The translations under genes were made by a program, and so were the position numbers. From positions 4,697,737 through 4,761,736 of the forward strand of contig CM119263.1 in assembly GCA_051294375.1 (NCBI GenBank): DNA of 64,000 nucleotides, read 5' to 3'. The notes below the pieces were generated by a model, which worked only from the letters and a program-made list of their open reading frames with translations, made no database searches and was not told where the DNA came from. Shown piece after piece: positions 40,663-64,000 of the stretch (the stretch's first letter is position 1; each line of letters opens with the position of its first letter). This stretch comes from Paraspadella gotoi (Eukaryota; Chaetognatha).

Positions 40663-43021
40663 TCAGACTCTTGACCTTGATATCCGACACGGGGATGGCC
40701 ACGTCCCTGACGTGACGATTGATGGGCGAGAAGACGGCGTCGGTCGAGGCGGTCAACGCGTTTTTGGCTCGCATCATGAGTTCCCTCTTGACGGGATCTT
40801 TCACCGGGTTGAAGATGTCAACCTCGTGGGAAATGACGGGAGTCTTCTCGTTCGAGTCGCTCGTCGTCCGTCGCTCATCGTCGTCGGCCTCGTCGTCGTC
40901 TTCCGTGATGTCGGTGCGGACGGCGTCGTCGTCGTCCACCAGATCCGGACAATCGCTGTCGCTCTCCGCCGCTTCGCCGCCGCTGTCGCCGCTCCCGTCG
41001 CCGCCGCCGCCTTTTTTACAGGAGATGGATTTTTTTAGTATATATCAAAAATATAGAAATGATCTCGTATTTTAGTATTGTAGTCGGGCATTACTTAAGT
41101 TCACCCCGCCTATAAGCATGACACCTTCTGTCGTGCCCAGCTGACTCATTGGGTAAAAGCCATCAGCTCATGACCACAAGGTACCGGGTTCAATCCTAAC
41201 CGTGTACCCACCCTGCGGGAAGCGTGAAAAAGGCCGTAAGCCGCCATGGGGGTGTCGATAATAAAATTCTCATTAGCAAAAAAGATTGAGTTAATCAATT
41301 AATAAAATTGTCTAGGTTTAAGTTCCGTTTCAATATGTGGTTTATTTTTGGGTTTTCCGAAGTATCAAAATATTGTTTAGTAGAGGAAATGAAAGAAAGC
41401 TGTAACAAGTCAACATTTACGGATAGTTATGACGTGGATTATTAAATGTTTATCTTAAAACTGGCTGTCCCTTTAAAACTCAAAATCATTTTGTATTGTT
41501 CAAAGGTAAAAGCAATGTAAAATCACTTAAGTATTGATACGACACTCCTTTAAACCAAAATAGGAAACTAATGTAATCTACGTGCTCTCTACTCTTTTAA
41601 CCATGGGATATCATCATACTCTCAGTATACCTTTGTCCTTCAAGAAGCAGAGGACCTCCCGCAATCCAGAGTCGTTGATGACGGGTCCATCGTCCAGAAA
41701 TCGTTGATCGTCCAAGGCCAACTTCAGTTGGTCGTCTTCCTCTTTGCGTCGATTGGCGTCCGTCAAGACTTTGGCCGCTCGAGCCATCAATCGCTTGGCT
41801 TCTTTGTAGATCTCTGGATCAGGTTCTTCCGAAGTGGGATCGTCGTCGTAGTCGTCGTCGTCGTCGTCGGCTTCGATGGCGGCGATTTTGTCGGCCAAGA
41901 TGCGGCGAGGGGCGGTGGAGGCGGAGGCGGAGGCGGCGGCGGCGGTGGCGGCGGGAGTGTCCTTGGGGAGGGAATAACGAAGACGGACGTATGGATCGAT
42001 ATAAATAAGGATTGAGGATGAAACTTGAAAGGTTTAAGTTTGAAAAAGAATATGCTATCGAATAGATTTGGAAGTAAGAGCTCACGAAAAAGAAATTAGG
42101 TGATAAAACCACAAAAATGATAATTTTTGAAAATTGTGACAGATGAATAAAAGAGCCGGTTGATTGACAAAGAAACATACAAATGTTATCGGAATAAGTG
42201 ATTTACTGAAGAGATGACGGGCAGACTGGGCACTGGCAGATGTGGAACAGACATATGGATATTGGATCTCAAAAAAGGTCACCTTTGGTCCTCTGTGTCT
42301 TTCTTCCATCGAACTTTCAATCGCGATTATTTTTTTAGCCTCCGCTGTTTTGTCCGCTGTTTTCTCGGCTTTTTTGTCCGCTGTTTTTTCCGCCGTTTTC
42401 TCTACTTTTTTCTCCGTCGTTTTCTTCGCTGTTTTTTCAACTGTTTTCTCCGCTTGCCCTGCTGTTTGCGCGGCTGTTTTTTCTGCAGTTGTTTTGTTTA
42501 TTGCTGTCGCTGCTGCTGCTTTTTCTGTTGCTTTTTCTGTTGTTATTGTTGAGGTTTTTGTCTGTTTAACTTCCTCTGGTTTTTTCGCGGCGGCAGAGGC
42601 GGTAGCGGAGACAGAGGCGGCGGCGGCGTTGCGGCGGCGCGGAGACTGCGTCTGTTTCGGCGCCGGCGGCGTTTGTGGCGCCGCTCGCGGACGTCGAGGG
42701 GATTTGCTAGATTTGGGCGCCGGAGAAGGATTTTTGAGGCCGGAAGAAGGATTTGCCGATTTGCTTTGATCGGCCGGATTTGTGGAAGGATTAGAATCAG
42801 ACGAAGATGTTCGTTTCGTTTTGCTGTCATAAAATGTATTATATTTAAATATATTTACATTATTCAACCTAAAAAATATGAAATGAAAATTTTCTTTATT
42901 AAAAAGTTTCGTTTAGTTTTAATTTACTTTGAAAATGCTTGCCCCATTTCTTCGTCCTCCGATCCAGATTTTTTGGATTTTCTCGATGGCATTTGTTTGT
43001 TTTTTTTTTTCAACTTGACTT
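34338..43021 (-). CDS. BTB-BACK-Kelch (KLHL-type) protein with a very long N-terminal extension
   Basis: Likely substrate adaptor for Cullin-3 ubiquitin ligase, by family. Exons right to left: about 43021-42928 (ATG at 42992-42990, MPSRKSKKSGSEDEEMG), 42823-42283, 41961-41631, 41010-40676, 40158-39955, 39543-38780, 38358 to about 37784, 37385-37089, 36479-36172, 35527-35312, 35044-34908, 34494-34338 (stop TGA). Phases agree throughout, except at the exit of the BACK exon and inside the frame-broken exon 36479-36172. The predicted protein is about 1300 residues against roughly 550-650 for typical KLHL proteins; the excess is N-terminal. I do not recognise a specific KLHL orthologue. A tRNA-Tyr and a tRNA-Asp-like sequence lie in the intron between 37089 and 36479. 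Confidence 0.88.
34752..34915. repeat. 82-bp direct tandem duplication overlapping a Kelch-exon splice donor
   Basis: 34752-34833 and 34834-34915 are near identical (82 bp each, starting GTCATCAAGATCAATGTC and ending ACCTTGAAGC). The second copy contains the donor of exon 35044-34908; the first carries the same donor sequence at 34826. Confidence 0.9.
35882..36010 (+). mobile_element. MITE-like element, copy 3 (partial)
   Basis: Shares TATGAAATTGGTACAACCC and AGCTATCTTGCCCCTGACTT with the family, then diverges after AAGGCCTATAATTCATTCT. In an intron of the Kelch gene. Confidence 0.7.
36172..36479 (-). pseudogene. Kelch exon with repeated frame changes
   Basis: Acceptor and donor are intact (CAAG|GTC entry, CAAG|GTTTGT exit). 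Translated fragments follow the Kelch order but in alternating frames: VYSIGGVLLQL; KEDGTEKYVSLDHLLCFDAS and SWTECA; MPTTRCNFGAAAVGDDIF; VFGGRRRITLA; QTLQTALRYDRRS; DEWRTIAQLPRP; AFGLK. The last fragment is in phase with the next exon (AIAKDDSIYILGG). So six one- or two-base shifts lie in 308 bases, while neighbouring exons are clean. Either local sequence error in GC-rich DNA or true decay of this exon; listed as pseudogene only to flag the disrupted frame. Confidence 0.6.
36715..36784 (-). tRNA. tRNA-Asp (GTC)-like, probably degenerate
   Basis: Minus-strand TCCTCGGTAGTATAGTGG, CCTGTCA anticodon loop with GTC, and T-arm CGGGGTTCGATTCCCCG follow tRNA-Asp closely. However, the anticodon stem to T-stem interval is one base short and the 3' acceptor strand does not pair fully with TCCTCGG. 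Either a pseudogene or a true tRNA with one or two missing bases. About 110 bases from the tRNA-Tyr. Confidence 0.6.
36896..36985 (-). tRNA. tRNA-Tyr (GTA) with 17-nt intron
   Basis: Minus-strand sequence starts CCCTCGATAGCTCAGTTGG. It has acceptor CCCTCGA pairing with TCGAGGG, a D-arm with box A TAGCTCAGTTGG, anticodon GTA in CTGTAG, a 17-nt intron directly after position 37 as in eukaryotic tRNA-Tyr genes, and box B GGTTCGAATCC. Total 90 bases (73 mature plus intron). Within an intron of the Kelch gene, same strand. Confidence 0.97.
37784..38358 (-). CDS. KLHL-type gene, BTB (second half) and BACK domain exon
   Basis: Reads QYFKICEKPKDEHSMKLDRL, then VQRLVDYMYTNQLTVN and LFDAASFLEMEAVVQACEAC (end of BTB), then the BACK domain with DWFRFFATRESETMKE, LSLREEFLSLDYEELQQFV and FEEFAFEAVMHWVCHD, ending HPLIQARRK. 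Open without interruption for about 190 codons. The lower boundary is uncertain: the nearest GT donor (GGGG|GTTTAA side, 37782-37783) leaves phase 1 while the next exon needs phase 0, so a one-base error in the GGGG run or another donor is possible. Confidence 0.92.
38444..38512. repeat. (ATTC)n microsatellite
   Basis: About 17 ATTC units in an intron of the Kelch gene just upstream of the BTB-BACK exon. Confidence 0.95.
38780..39543 (-). CDS. KLHL-type gene, coiled-coil exon ending in the start of the BTB domain
   Basis: The exon opens with ADAKIEEAKRRASELEEKKK and continues about 70 residues of heptad-like charged helix (RMKEEATRMKEEAERKKEAE), then a Glu-rich tract. After a linker it reads LDQQHQRLFCGLAEMHRDKL and VDFVLVVEGRGIPCHKSVLA, the first strands of a BTB domain. 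It ends phase 2 at SPFF, and the next exon continues RQYFKIC. The plus-strand frames opposite are mirror shadows of the GAG/CTC composition. Confidence 0.9.
39955..42992 (-). CDS. KLHL-type gene, N-terminal low-complexity and acidic regions
   Basis: 42992-42928 starts the protein and splices in phase 2 to 42823-42283. That exon is Ser/Pro-rich, then a repetitive Lys/Ala/Thr/Glu stretch (units like EKTAEKTADKKAEKTADK), ending RHRGPK. 41961-41631 has an Ala/Ser start, an Asp run and EIYKEAKRLMARAAKVL. 41010-40676 has Gly/Asp/Glu-rich sequence then HEVDIFNPVKDPVKRELMM. 40158-39955 encodes IDPMIRNMTAAAAIEQLDI and helical LSEEERIRKALDEYALMMG. Splice phases chain consistently (2, 0, 1, 0, 0). No known domain recognised; appears disordered followed by helical. 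Confidence 0.82.
40165..40665. repeat. ATTT/TAGATTTATTT satellite, about 500 bp
   Basis: TATAGATTTATTTATT units merging into pure (ATTT)n at 40560-40625 and then (GATT)n up to 40665. Fills an intron of the Kelch gene. Confidence 0.9.
41081..41260 (+). mobile_element. tRNA-derived SINE-like element, copy 2
   Basis: Contains GCCCAGCTGACTCATTGGGT (box-A-like) and ACCGGGTTCAATCCTA (box-B-like) about 30 bases later, the layout of a tRNA-derived head, followed by a GTACCCACCCTGCGGGAAGC body shared with the other copy. In an intron of the Kelch gene. Confidence 0.65.
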
Positions 43022-43085
43022 CTGAAAGATGGGGCGATAGAACCGGGACGAATCTGGAAGAGACAAAAGCATAATATTAATTTTC

Positions 43086-43215
43086 ATATGAAATTGGTAC
43101 AATCAGTTCAAAAAGTATCTCTTCCTTTTATATCTAAGCTTCCTTGCTCCTTAACTTTGGACAGGCAGGTCCCTACTAAAAGGTTTAATAACGTAGCAGA
43201 ACCCCGCAAGACTCT
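43086..43215 (+). mobile_element. MITE-like element, copy 4 (diverged)
   Basis: Starts ATATGAAATTGGTACAATC and keeps CTTTGGACAGGCAGGTCCCT, an internal deletion joining two blocks that are about 80 bases apart in the full copy. Upstream of the Kelch gene. Confidence 0.6.
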
Positions 43216-44146
43216 ATGTTGTGACATGATATTTGTAAAATTTATTAAATTAGTAGTATTTGAGACTGTGTAAGAGATAGATTCTTAGAATAATACTAAA
43301 TGAGAATGAGATTTCATCAATCTCATTTGCATATAGTAGTAAGTCATTTTAAGTCCAATTGATTTTTGTACTGTAATATTTTTAGGCATATTTTTCGATT
43401 TTACATTACTTTTCTATATTGTTTAGTAATTTGATTGATTCATAGATAATTTTGTAATAATTTGATAGAATAATTATGTCATTAATGATTGAATAATAAT
43501 TATAATTCATAACCTGAGTCCCACTCTTACAACTGTACCGTTACCAGGACGTATTGAGATTTACTAGAAGCAAAATTTGCAGTTGTTTTTTTTCTTCTGG
43601 AAATCGCCAACGATGAACTTTCGAAAGTCCGCTTAATTTCTTTCGTCGTATTTCTGTTTTAAAATTCGATAAATGTTTTATAAATAAAGATAATTTCGAT
43701 CTTCGATGTCGGATTCATACGTTTTCTACAGACGGACTAAAAATCCCATTCGATTTTGATTTTAATCTTTTATTCTTACTTTATTTGTGTTACTTTAATT
43801 TCAGACTCTGATGTTTCAAATTGATGATATTTTTTCAAAAAAGTTAAGAATATTCTTCACTGCATCACTCGTTCTTTTCTTTCTCGGCCGATTCTCCCAC
43901 TTACCCGTTATTCAAGCGTAGGATAAGGCGGTAATGTTAGTTACAAACGAAATAAGCCGTTTTTTTTTAATAAAAACTAAATTTGCATCAACAGTCAAAC
44001 ACTTTTGCGGAATATTTTTTTTTTACTTTCAAATTGAAGCCAAAGTTGAAAAAAAAAAGAAAATCCAAAAATTGTTCTCTTTCCTCTTGACTTTTTCCCT
44101 CCCGATCGATGGATTAAGGTTGAGATGGGCGAAAGATCTATGGTGT

Positions 44147-44185
<39 letters not shown>

Positions 44186-46858
44186 CTAGCTAGATCATCG
44201 ATCGAAAAAGCAGTTGGCGTCTGTGAAAAACTATGAAGTTAAACATTCAGTTGTTGGGAGAAGAGATGTACGGCCTGATCGAGATTGACTGGGGGGGCGT
44301 GTGGGGCGCGATAAAGAGAGAGTGAAGGTGAGAGAGAGAAGGATGTTTGAGCGAGTGAAGGGGGACGAAAAAAATCACGGTGTAATCTGTGAAGGGGGCG
44401 AGAAGAGAGGCATTCTTTTAAACATTTAAACTTTATTATAATTTTAGTTAATAAATGTAAAATTGAATGTGGTTCGCTTTGTATACATGGTTAACTTTTT
44501 TGCTAGTTACTAGTTACTAGTTTACTTATGCTGTTTTGTTTTTTTTCTTGGTTTAGTTATAAAAAATTCCTTTTGAGGACGCTAGTTAACCTTCTGGCGG
44601 ATTTGTATAGTTTACAGCTAAACAAGTTAGCAATGATGAAGTGAAGTTATGGAGTTGATAACTCCATAGTCCTTAGAAGGAAGTTATGAAGTTCTGATAT
44701 ACTGCCTAATTTTTTGCTTCTACTAAGTTTCGTTTTTTTATTAGTAATTGTTTTTTTCTCCTCATTTGTCTGTACTTTCAAACAAAAGTTCCCTTGGCAA
44801 AATTGGTAGCCAGAAATCTTTTTTCTCACTAATTAGCTCTTTTTTTTTCAAAAAATACCTAATTTACAAATTAAGAAGAAATAAAAAAAACGAATTTTGG
44901 ATGAGTTACATTTGCTTTATTCCATCATCGTAGACTTTTTTCTGAGTCTAAGATCTACATATCTAGTATTACACTGTATATGATTTTTGTTTGTTTAATT
45001 TGATTTGTTTTTTTAGGGGATCAGATTGTGAAGGACTTAAAACACAATCAAATGCATGTTCAAGTGTACGCTTTATGGAGGTATTATATTAACATGATAA
45101 TGTCGAGACAGCAAAAACATATTGACAATCGTATTAAAAAATAAAGTATAATTTAATCTATTCTTTGGTCAAAATGTAAATTTTTACAACTAGTATTGTT
45201 GCTCAGGCTAATTTAATGAGTTAATTTGTTTAATTTTTTAAGATTAACCTTTTAAATTTTTATCGATTTATTCTGCTGTCCTTTTTTTTCAGCAAAATAT
45301 TAGGTTGTACTTTTTATGCTGGAAAAATCTTTGAACCTCAACAAGTATATGCATTTGCTATTGCTAGATATTCGTAACTGATCTACAGGCAATTGGTGTT
45401 CATAACAACAATTCACTCATAAAAACATTTACATAGCGACCGGCCGTTGACTAAGATGTTAGGGTCAATAACCATTGACATTAGTTAAACCAATATTATT
45501 TTATTTTTTTATCTCACCGTCGCGATGGTTGGTTATTGCTGTTTTATAAATCACATAACTTTTGTCAAACTCACGTACGTCCACCAATGTCTGCATAGGA
45601 TAACAATAGAATAAATAACATTTCATCTTGATTTAAGTTTGATTCATCGGGATTTACTAATGACTCGTATCCCGACTTTGTCAAACAACATATTTTTTTT
45701 CTTTCATCAAAACTGTCGCAATTGGTTTCAGTTATAAACTTAAGTTTACAAAAAGATTATGTATCTATGATAACAAAGAAAAAAACGGTTTCGATGAAAA
45801 AAAAAGCGAATTCATTCTCAATAAATATAGCAGAATTTAACAGTAATTGATGATGATTGTTTAACATGTACAGCACCTACTTCGTAAGCCTTTTCTGGAG
45901 CCTTGAATCGGTAATAATATTGATATACACGGTAAAGATGATTCATTCTAAAAATATTCTTTCGTGAGCGTAGCAGTACTTTTTTGAGTGTGACCGCTAT
46001 CGTGAGGATAACGAGAGGAAATTAATTCTCAAATATAAAAAATGCAGTGAGCCAAAACAAAAAAAAGAACAACTTAATCAATATTTTTATGTTTAACATT
46101 TCATTAGCAAAATATCATTCGTATTAATCCAAATTTTCAGCACCAAGCGATTTTTTTTACGAAGCACCTAAAGTTAAGCGTTTGTTTATTAATACCACCA
46201 TTGATATTTTGAACTTTTTTTAATAATAAAGGATAATTTTGGTTTGTTTGTTTGTTCAATACTAATTTTTCCTCTCATTAACTCTTTAGACTCCATGATA
46301 ATCTCGTGTAAAGACTAGTGTTGACAAAGGTGATATCAAATAAGACAATGTCGACTTATTTGATAACAACAGTGAACGATACACCGGGCTTCTTTATTTC
46401 ACATTAACCAGGTGATATTTGCTCATAATCAAATCAATCACGATAATCTATGCACAATGAAAATTTCAAAACAAACTTTATCATCAACAATTAACAATTT
46501 ACACGACTCTCAACAATAAAAACTATAATTTATTTTTCTCTACTTAAAAGTTTTGACACTAAAGTTTAAGTATCAGTGTTTTTTTCTACGTTTGCTGGGA
46601 GTCTAAATATGTTTTATAATCTGTGTTTTTATTCCATAAATAATCTACAGTAAATATCATCAGTACTACAAAGTTCAATCTATGCGAGAAGTAAACACAT
46701 TTTTTGATGTAACTTAATTATAATACAATGTCCTCATGAGAAGTAAAAATCTTTGTGCTCATGAATTATAATCAAAGTTACTTCACATTGTAATGATAAC
46801 ATTAATCAAAAATCGCAAGGGCCGTATTGATTGTCGTCCGAGACGGGGAAGGGGGAGG

Positions 46859-46922
<64 letters not shown>

Positions 46923-47732
46923 GGTTCATGCATAATTTCGCCAAAAACGATGCAGTATTTTTTCATTGCTGAACCTAAGTCTACTATAAATGAGCGGAGG
47001 TTTTTATCATTGTCATTTTATTATTGTCCTTCTTTTTTAAAATGTGATATTATTAGGTTCAAGGATTAAAAAAATATCGCTACATCCTTTCAGCTAACGG
47101 TATCATAAGTTAATGTTACTATATCAAACACAACAACATGATTTTTTTTTTTGTCAAAACGCACATTAATGATAAACATCCCGACAATGTATATCAGCGG
47201 TGAATTTTATGAATTTAATGATGCTGTATTAACATAAATCTATCATTCGCGTAGCATATGAGGAGAACTAATAGACTTAGCGATCCCCGTCTTAATAAGG
47301 TTAATCTTTTGTCTACAAGGATTTTTGTCATGCTCATTCGATGAACGAAAAATATAAAATAATGATCGGGCGATGTAAGTAATTCTTTTTTTTTGGTAAT
47401 TATTATTTAATAAGCGATGGCGTCATTAACTAACGATTTTAATTAATCCTTTTTTTTTTGTTAATTATATTAGAGTATTAAAAAAAAGAAGCTATGACGC
47501 ATCAAACAATACCAATGCAAATCGCAATCCAAAATAGTATTGTGATGATGATGATGATCGAAATTACGATTTCAATTTTCCGTTTTTTTTTTTTTAATGT
47601 CGCAACCGTCGGGCTTAAGTCCGACCAATTAAATAACATAAGTGACATCATGAACATGTAAAGTTACATCTTTTTGATATAAGTTGTTGATGACTGCTCC
47701 AAAATAGCCAGAGAGAGAGAGAGAGAGAGAGA

Positions 47733-47784
<52 letters not shown>

Positions 47785-49242
47785 TACAATACTGAACAGT
47801 AATAAATACCTTGCATTTTTTTTTTCATATTTTTACAATATAAAATATTTAAAATATCAATTTGTTTCTAAATGAGACCCAAAATAACGCGAATACTGTT
47901 TTCCTCGTCGCCTTTTGACGTCCACACTGCGTACGACGAGGAGAGAGAGTTGAGAAAAGGGAGGAAAGGGAAAGGAGGAAAGGAAAGGGAGGAAAAGAGG
48001 GCGGAGGGAGTGGCAGCTTTCGATGAGCAAACAAAGATCGATGAGAAAGTGAGCGCCGCCATCTTTGATTTTTTTTTCTTTTCGCGGAATAACAACAACG
48101 ACAAACGGGAGTAAAAACTTCACGTGATTCAAAATAGCGGCCATGTTTATTTCTTTTTTTTTTTTTTTTGGTTCTCCTTTTTTCCTTTTTCCGTTTCGTT
48201 CGTTTTTTCTCTCTTCTTATTTTCCTTTACTGATTTTACTTGACTTTTACGTCAACTGAGATGAAAGAGAGAGAGTGAGTAAGGGGGAGCGAGAGAATGA
48301 GAGAGAGTACGAGAGATAAGAAGAGAGAGAGAGAGAGAGACGATTTTTGATCGTTGTTTTAGTCTCTTCTCTTTTCTGTCGTCTTGATTCGAAGTTTTCC
48401 TTCTGAAAAGTACAAATTTGGAGGAAGAGGAGGAGCAGGAGCAGGAGTCGGAGAGGCTGGGGTGAGAAAAAAGGAGAAAAGGAGGTAGAAGGATGAGGTG
48501 AAGGGAAAGTAAAAAAAGGATTAGTTAGTATTAAATTAAATCGCTGTCAAAAATTGTAAAATTCATGATATACTAGTGCAAATACTTTTTTTTAAATTGC
48601 CAAAAACTTAACCCTGAACCCTTTGCCTAACCTAACCTAAGCTAATGTAATTTTAACGTAAACTTAGTCCTTAACCCTTAACGGAGACGCACAAAAGAAT
48701 CGACGTTCGTGTTCGGAAAAAATATCCAATAATGTTATAAAAACCACAAAAAAAATTGAATCAATTATAAAAAAATAAAATAAAATAAAATAAAATAATA
48801 AATTATAAAATAAAAAGAAAATGTTTGAAAAGTTTTTTTAAGAAAAAAGAAAAACTCACCAAAAATTTTAAACTCAAGATTTCTTCTCTCTTCAGTTTAT
48901 GTTTGTTTTTTTTAAACAACAAGTTTTGAAGCGACGCTCGACGGCGTCAGGGAGAACTATGGTTCGTTTGTTTGTTTGTTTTTTTTTGTTTTGACTATAA
49001 AAAAAAATAAAATCGCAGAAAACGTACGAATTTATTTAGTTTTTAGTTGTTTTTTTTTGTTTTTTTTTGTTTGAGAACAAATTCTGAGTGTTTTTTACAG
49101 TTGTTGTTGTTGTTTTAGATTTGGCTTTATTTTTTATTTTTTTTATTTTTGATTTGATCCGCGGGAAGGGGAGGGGAGAGTGAGAGGGAGACAGAGAGAG
49201 CGAGACAGAGAGGGAGACACGTCGTCGACGAAAAGGGTCGCA
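43216..49242. other. Intergenic stretch between the Kelch and TIA1-like genes
   Basis: Mostly AT-rich with no supported exon. Contains (GAC)n at 44150-44183, (GA)n at 46859-46921 and 47710-47785, and a perfect hairpin at 44648-44668. Both flanking genes are on the minus strand, so the Kelch promoter should be at its left end and the TIA1-like 3' end at its right. Confidence 0.6.
46859..46921. repeat. (GA)n microsatellite
   Basis: About 30 uninterrupted GA units in the intergenic stretch between the Kelch and TIA1-like genes. Confidence 0.95.
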
Positions 49243-63081
<13,839 letters not shown>

Positions 63082-64000
63082 CTGAAAAAAAAAAAAAAAA
63101 AACAAAGATGAGTAAAGAAACGAAGTTAATTTTCTCTTGTCTGTTTTTCCGTTTCTTTGTTTTAATAGATTAGAAGTTTTTTTAAATTTTATTTCTACTG
63201 CTTTAAATTTAGTTTCGTCTATTAATTCGGTCGATTCGCTTCTGCCATTTTTTCTCTTTTCTTTTTTTTTTTTTGTTCTTTTGTTTTGAATTATTTTGAT
63301 AATGGGGAATTTTTATTGCCGCCGCGTCGAAGTGTCTGAACGACGACGACGATGAGGACGACGACGAGGACTATGACGTCGACGATAGAATAACAACAAC
63401 AACAAAAAGCACTCCAGTTCCGCCTGAGAGTCTCCAACGACGACGACGAAGAAAATGACAGTAAAATTGAAGAGAACGAAGACGACGACGAAGANNNNNN
63501 NNNNGACGACCAACGACAAAAACACCGACGACGAGGGTAACGACTCTTCCTAAACCGACGTCTGATGTCAAAGGTAAAATAAAAAATGAAGGAAAAAAGA
63601 AAAAAANNNNNNNNNNNNNNNNNNNNNNNNNNNNNNNNNNNNNNNNNNNNNNNNNNNNNNNNNNNNNNNNNNNNNNNNNNNNNNNNNNNNNNNNNNNNNN
63701 NNNNNNNNNNNNNNNNNNNNNNNNNNNNNNNNNNNNNNNNNNNNNNNNNNNNNNNNNNNNNNNNNNNNNNNNNNNNNNNNNNNNNNNNNNNNNNNNNNNN
63801 NNNNNNNNNNNNNNNNNNNNNNNNNNNNNNNNNNNNNNNNACCCGACGCCGCCCGACGCCGCCCGTCGCTGCTCCACTGCCGCCCAAAGCCGTCAGACTC
63901 CATCCGACGTCGCCCGACTCTTCCCAACGCCGCGCGACGCCCCGCGACGCCGCCCGTCCCTGTTTAGGCGGCGCCCTTTTTATTTATCCTTTGTTTAATC
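63082..64000. other. Right edge: TIA1-like intron and GC repeats
   Basis: (GAC)n-like array at 63340-63540, a 234-N gap, then a CGACGCCGCC repeat at 63841-63955. RRM1/RRM2 exons are not visible. Confidence 0.6.
63495..63840. other. Two assembly gaps near the right edge
   Basis: Runs 63495-63504 (10 N, inside a GAC array) and 63607-63840. Confidence 0.95.

Noticed and set aside
42214-42769. Cys/Phe-rich plus frames over the Kelch-gene N-terminal exon
   Set aside because: Antisense of the Lys/Ala/Thr repeat; the minus frame chains with its neighbours.

Overview
This is a 64 kb piece of a draft animal nuclear genome. The evidence is intron-rich genes with GT-AG splice sites, a Wnt gene (an animal-specific family), a polycystin-2 channel gene, a TIA1-type RNA-binding protein gene, a large BTB-Kelch gene, an intron-containing tRNA-Tyr, tRNA-derived SINE-like repeats and short inverted-repeat transposons. 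I cannot name the phylum. A Wnt that looks most like Wnt16 argues against an insect. The sequence is very rich in (GA)n/(CT)n, (GAC)n, (TTTC)n and ATTT-type repeats, and has 15 runs of N, many of them starting or ending inside (CT)n/(GA)n.

Layout. (1) 2229-32411, plus strand: a Wnt gene of nine coding exons whose splice phases all agree, giving a predicted protein of about 523 residues. Its second intron (3103-28735, about 25.6 kb) contains (2) a complete but gap-riddled polycystin-2 gene (PKD2) on the opposite strand, about 25591 down to 10775. (3) 34338-43021, minus strand: a BTB-BACK-Kelch gene with an unusually long N-terminal extension (basic/low-complexity, acidic, then coiled-coil). 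One intron holds a tRNA-Tyr with its own 17-nt intron and a tRNA-Asp-like sequence. (4) 49243 to beyond the right edge, minus strand: the 3' half of a TIA1/TIAL1-like gene. Its third RNA-recognition motif is split by an 11.9 kb intron (51064-62979); exons for the first two motifs lie outside the window. Between the genes is intergenic or intronic sequence dominated by simple repeats, minisatellites and dispersed repeats.

Quality. Wnt, TIA1 and the N-terminal and BTB-BACK parts of the Kelch gene read cleanly. PKD2 has four places where the frame is restored only by adding or removing one base, all in homopolymers. One Kelch exon (36172-36479) changes frame six times. Several PKD2 exons are lost in N gaps.

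Biology. The Wnt is a secreted ligand and PKD2 a ciliary/ER cation channel; their nested antisense arrangement is the most notable structural feature. The other genes (a probable Cullin-3 adaptor and an mRNA-binding protein) show no operon-like or functional link to them. I saw no CRISPR array, bacterial operon or recognisable virus.
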